The notes under the pieces were generated by a model. The model was not told the DNA's origin. It made no database searches and worked only from the letters and a program-made list of their open reading frames with translations. Source: Sceloporus undulatus (lineage: Eukaryota > Chordata > Lepidosauria > Squamata > Phrynosomatidae). Taken from it: 64,000 nucleotides of DNA. Positions 60,240 to 64,000 of this stretch are shown here, piece by piece. The translations under genes and the position numbers were made by a program. The DNA is taken from contig NC_056523.1 of assembly GCF_019175285.1 (NCBI RefSeq), forward strand, positions 124,118,018 to 124,182,017. Direction: 5' to 3'. How positions within the stretch are numbered: the first letter of the stretch is position 1; each line of letters opens with the position of its first letter.

Positions 60240-60620
60240 AACCATCCATTTCTGCACTTCCTCCTCTTCTACAATCTCATCTTTAAAATCCAGCCACTAG
60301 AATTGCATATGGCACTCAAAGTGAAGGCACACCAGGGACATAATAATACACTTGTTTCATTTTCAGTCCCTTTCATAGTAATTCCCAGTATCAAATCAGC
60401 CTTTCCCCCCATCACAGTAACACACTGAGCTGACGTCAGTGTGCTTTCTACTATGACCTCGAGTCCTCGCTTTCAGTAGTGACAGCTCATTTAGATCCCA
60501 TCAGTGTATGCGCACAGTTAGGAATTTTTTTATCCTAATGTGGAACACTATGCACTTGCTCATTTTGAATCTCGTCTGCTATTCCGCAAGTGTTTCCACA
60601 GCATCCAGCCTGAAGAGTCT
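60240..60620 (-). mobile_element. Old CR1-clade LINE fragment
   Basis: In reverse orientation it keeps phrases of the CR1 reverse transcriptase end, such as ATAATACACTTGTTTCATTT, CTATGACCTCGAGTCC and GCACTTGCTCATTTTGAATC. It is more diverged than the other copies. Confidence 0.6.
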
Positions 60621-60904
60621 CTTTGGGGAAAAATGCTTATACTATTTTGTGGTATGTTTTTTAAAAGCAAGTTTTCAAACCTATACAATGTTACACAATA
60701 AAATGCCAGTGTGGAGGTGTTCAGCTAGCTCTGCATTTTAAAAAAATCCAACAAGCTTAACTTAAGCCCCTAGCTTTTTACATTCTCACCATCAATGCCT
60801 TACTGTTTTGCAAATTTTTGCTTCATGCTTTGTTTTAATACATTTCTTTTAAGTCATTATTGAGATTTTGTACCGGTACATACACCATATAAATACCTTC
60901 TAAG

Positions 60905-61102
60905 CACTTGAACATAGGAAGCTGTTTTATTCTTTCAAGGTCACACCATCCAGCTCAGCATTGCTAGCACTGATTGGCAGCTTCTATCCAGAGTTTCAGG
61001 CAGCAATCTCTTCCCCAGCCTTAACTGGAGATGCCTAGGACTGAAGCCATGGCTTTGTACAGGAAAGCATACACTCAACTACTGAGCAATGGCCCTTCTT
61101 GT
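60905..61102 (-). mobile_element. tRNA-type SINE, minus orientation
   Basis: AACATAGGAAGCTGTTTTAT, CTGATTGGCAGCTTCTATCC, TTTCAGGCAGCAATCTCTTC and a tRNA-like head in reverse (CTCAACTACTGAGCAATGGC) match a common amniote tRNA-derived SINE pattern. Confidence 0.65.
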
Positions 61103-61727
61103 AGCCAGCTATTTCTCCTCCATATTACAGGTCCAGTTATAGAACTGAACTAAGAAGGCTGTGGAAGGGCAGATTCACCTCCTGCCACTCTTGGTTGGGC
61201 ACAAAAGGCCCTAAAGACCTCCATTCCTGGCATGGGGATTCAAGTCCATTGCTTTGGCAGAGATTCGTCTTGAAAATGCCACTTAACCTGCTGGTTGTAC
61301 CATCTGAGAGGAATGTGTGATCATACTCTGTGCTTTGTTCAGCCTACTAGCAATTTAGAGGTCATAAGCAAAGTCCAGACATCATTCATTTACTATCTGC
61401 CCGTCTCTCTTCTCTCCCCTTTCCTCCGAAACAAACAAACAAAAGACGAACTTTAAAAGTCAGAGATCTATATTTTGTGTCTACTCCCAGGGACTGCAAT
61501 GACATTCTATGCAGAAAGATGAAGTGAGAAATTGCAACAAAATTATGCAGCATACACCCAGCTCCAAAGAATTCAGGAACAGAAAGCTTATAGCTTTGTT
61601 TGGAGCCTATATTTATCATTTTACTTTTCAGTCTAGCTGAAATGTGCTCCCAGCCCACTACGAAATGCTAAAGGGCTCAGGGTGGGATTGGCTGTCAGTC
61701 TTTAACCCAAGCACTTTATCACTATAG

Positions 61728-61845
61728 ACCATTAGTGGGCAATTTCTGACCCTTCAGATGCTGGACTCCAGCTCCCATCATCCCTCACAACTGATTATTC
61801 TGCCTAAGGCTGATAGGAACGGCAGTCCAACCTGGTATAGAGCAT
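61728..61845. mobile_element. Short palindromic hAT-like MITE
   Basis: GACCCTTCAGATGCTGGACT, CTCCCATCATCCCTCACAAC and AGGAACGGCAGTCCAACC match the family. Confidence 0.65.
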
Positions 61846-61994
61846 GAGGAAGACAGTATGTAAGGCTTGTGGTAAATATCCCCTGGAGTACTCTCACCCT
61901 CTCTGCTCTCCACTGTCAAATGATACCATCAAATTTCTATGATTAAACTGCCTTCAGCCATATATTCACACAGCCTATTCAACTCCAGATATGA

Positions 61995-62125
61995 TTGACC
62001 AGGGAAAGGAAAACACTGGCCTTCTGGATGCTTTGAGCTTCAATTTCCATCAGCCCTATTCAATCTAGCCAAAGGCAAAGTGTTATGGAAGTTGAAGTAC
62101 AAAACATCTGGAGGGCAAAAGGTTC
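61995..62125. mobile_element. Short palindromic hAT-like MITE
   Basis: GGCCTTCTGGATGCTTTGAG and GAAGTACAAAACATCTGGAG are complementary halves around a short spacer. Confidence 0.6.
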
Positions 62126-64000
62126 CCCATTCCTGGTTTGGACCTGTTTTTTCCACTTCCTGTTTGCAGAACAAAACAATGAAAGCATCCAGATTTTAGC
62201 ATTCCATCCTAGCACTTGCAAGCAGCCTGCTTCCAACTGCCAGGCCTGCAAAGACAGGAGTTCTTGTCTTTGTTGCTCAGAGTGAACCAAAAAATGTCTA
62301 CCCACAGACACAGGGAGCAGTTATTTCAGTACTGTCTCTATATTAGTCTCCCCATACTTGATGTTTTGGACAACTCCCACTTGCCCAGTTAATATGGCCT
62401 ATTGTAAGGGATCATGGAAACTGCAGCTCAAAACATCTGGCTGGGGAAGTTTGCTTAACACCTCAAACATTTCAAACATCCTAGAAGCTTTATGCAATTT
62501 CAGTCAGCTATTTTTCTTTCAGATCAAAATTTCTGCATACCTAAGGAATTCCTCATCTATGCAGAAGGGACTGCATTATTTTTGGTGGCCCTATTTCACT
62601 TCCAAATTGATAGGGACTCAACTACACAAGTTACAAATTAGAGAAAAGAGAACTACAGTCTGGATTACATGGGGAGGCATTTGTATACAGGGTTTGAAAT
62701 ACGGTAGATGGTTTTCTAGTAACATCATCCAACTCTGTTTATTGGTCATTTAAAGCATTGAAATTCAATTGGAGTGTCAGGATCCAAAGCTAGGCCATGG
62801 CATTTCTTCTTCTTCTAAACTTTATTTTTAATGCAAAGGAGGCAAATAGTAAAAGCAGATTGAGTGGGTCAGGCATGGAGAGTACATTAGGCGAAATAAT
62901 GAATTAGACAAGCTATAAAGAAGGAGAAGGAGTAAGAAAAAAGAGAATGAAAAGGATAAAAAATGGCCCCATATAGTTTGCTGGGTTTAAATTGTAGGTC
63001 CCCATCTGGAAAGGAAAAATGTACTGACTTAAAGCTAGAATGTTACACATTTGTTTAACTATTCAAATATTTCAAATGTTGTTTTAAGCCCATTGTCTTG
63101 AATTAAAAGAATACATACATTTTAACTATCATGTAAATGAGCTGGGCCCTCTAAGAGAAACATTTTGGTTTCAATGAATTTCTACCAGAGATATGCCTGA
63201 AAATTTCCTTCGCCTGCTCACTAGAGGGCTCTTGTACCTTACTTGGAATCAGTTTCTTCTGCTAGTTGTGTTTGAAGAAGCCCACAGAGTCAGGAGAAAG
63301 ATCCAGGAGCTGCCTCAGTCCCGATTTAGGCCTTCCTGCCCACTCACTAACATTTTCAACCACAGCCACACTCCAAATTTGTTCAGACCATGATTGAACA
63401 AGAATGGCACCAATGCTGTTAAACTGTTGGCTGAATGGAAGTACAGTAACATAGGAAAGAGGAGAAACTGACGGATGTATCTAATTTTGACAAAGGTGTT
63501 ACAGTACTTTTCACAAAAAGTAGTTCTCCATGATAACATTTGAATTGAAAACACCCATTGCAAAAAGCAACCTATGAAGGCATTTTCTATTAATGTCAGG
63601 TTGGTCAGAGTTCACAAATCCAGCTTATGGAACTGCTCAGCCGTGTCCAATTGCACAAGGGCCTAACACACTGACCTATGCCAAGATAAACACCAGAGGA
63701 TAGGGGGCTAATAGAGATGCAGCTACAGTAATCTTTCAAAGCCTCTGGTATCTCTGTTTTCTCTCCCTGTTCCCAGACACAATTGGCAGCCCATATCACT
63801 GGTGGATGAACCAAAAGTCGTCAAACAACCAGACCAGGCAATGACTTTCATGACACTGAGCTCTGCACAAACCTTTTGACTCTGAGAATTTTTGCCATCA
63901 GTTTTATAGACTCATTTGCCATGCAGAGTCTGCTTTAATCAGACATACTGCCTCACCTCTCTTCCCCTCTGAGAAGAACAAAGCAAATGCTTTTCACCAA

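Larger units (their letters stand above)
54892..64000 (-). other. PRKACA: PRKACA intron 1 (partial)
   Basis: No exon-like MGNAAAAKK coding sequence or CpG-rich promoter was recognised in this interval, so the first exon is taken to lie past 64000. The interval holds two CR1 fragments (56165-57123 and 60240-60620), a tRNA-type SINE (60905-61102) and small palindromic elements near 61.7 and 62.0 kb. I recognise nothing in 57124-60239 or 62430-64000. Confidence 0.6.

Noticed and set aside
54892-64000. PRKACA first exon or an alternative first exon within the window
   Set aside because: No MGNAAAAKK-type coding sequence, no CpG-rich start and no convincing 46-nt exon with a phase-1 donor was found by eye.

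Overview
The window is vertebrate nuclear DNA, almost certainly from a squamate reptile and most likely a lizard. The evidence is the repeat set: tRNA-headed SINEs of the Sauria type with a Bov-B-like tail, 5S-rRNA-headed SINEs with a similar tail, Bov-B and CR1 LINEs, a DIRS remnant, and many hAT, PIF/Harbinger and pogo-like DNA elements. The genes have short exons with consensus GT-AG boundaries. The species cannot be named from the sequence.

Two host genes are present, both on the minus strand and in the same order as on human chromosome 19p13. SAMD1 (8307-17825) is complete: five coding exons with matching phases encode 501 residues, starting in a CpG island at about 16.8-18.06 kb. PRKACA, the catalytic alpha subunit of protein kinase A, occupies 37955-54891 and is missing only coding exon 1, which must lie beyond position 64000. 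Coding exons 2-10 are intact and, with the usual 46-nt first exon, would give the family length of 351 residues. About 18 kb of repeat-rich DNA separates the SAMD1 start from the probable PRKACA 3' end.

Layout: 1-8.3 kb is downstream flank of SAMD1 with small transposons; 8.3-17.8 kb is SAMD1, with a CR1-in-SINE nest in intron 3 and a dense repeat array in intron 1; 18.2-19.5 kb is the mirror-image part of that array upstream of the promoter; 20.3-24.5 kb is two opposed Bov-B pieces carrying one pogo-like and two GC-rich hAT insertions; 25.9-29.4 kb is hAT-like and Harbinger-like elements and an AT-rich minisatellite; 30.3-34.1 kb is a CR1 copy with a Harbinger-like insertion, followed by a DIRS fossil and a SINE; 35.9-54.9 kb is PRKACA; 54.9-64 kb is its first intron with old CR1 and SINE copies.

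No undescribed gene system was found. The most unusual material is (1) a swarm of a GTCCTCC-rich element, tandemly expanded at a period near 105-115 bp and arranged in opposite orientations on the two sides of the SAMD1 CpG island, and (2) several non-autonomous hAT elements with 8-bp target duplications whose interiors are GC-rich 60-70 bp tandem repeats.
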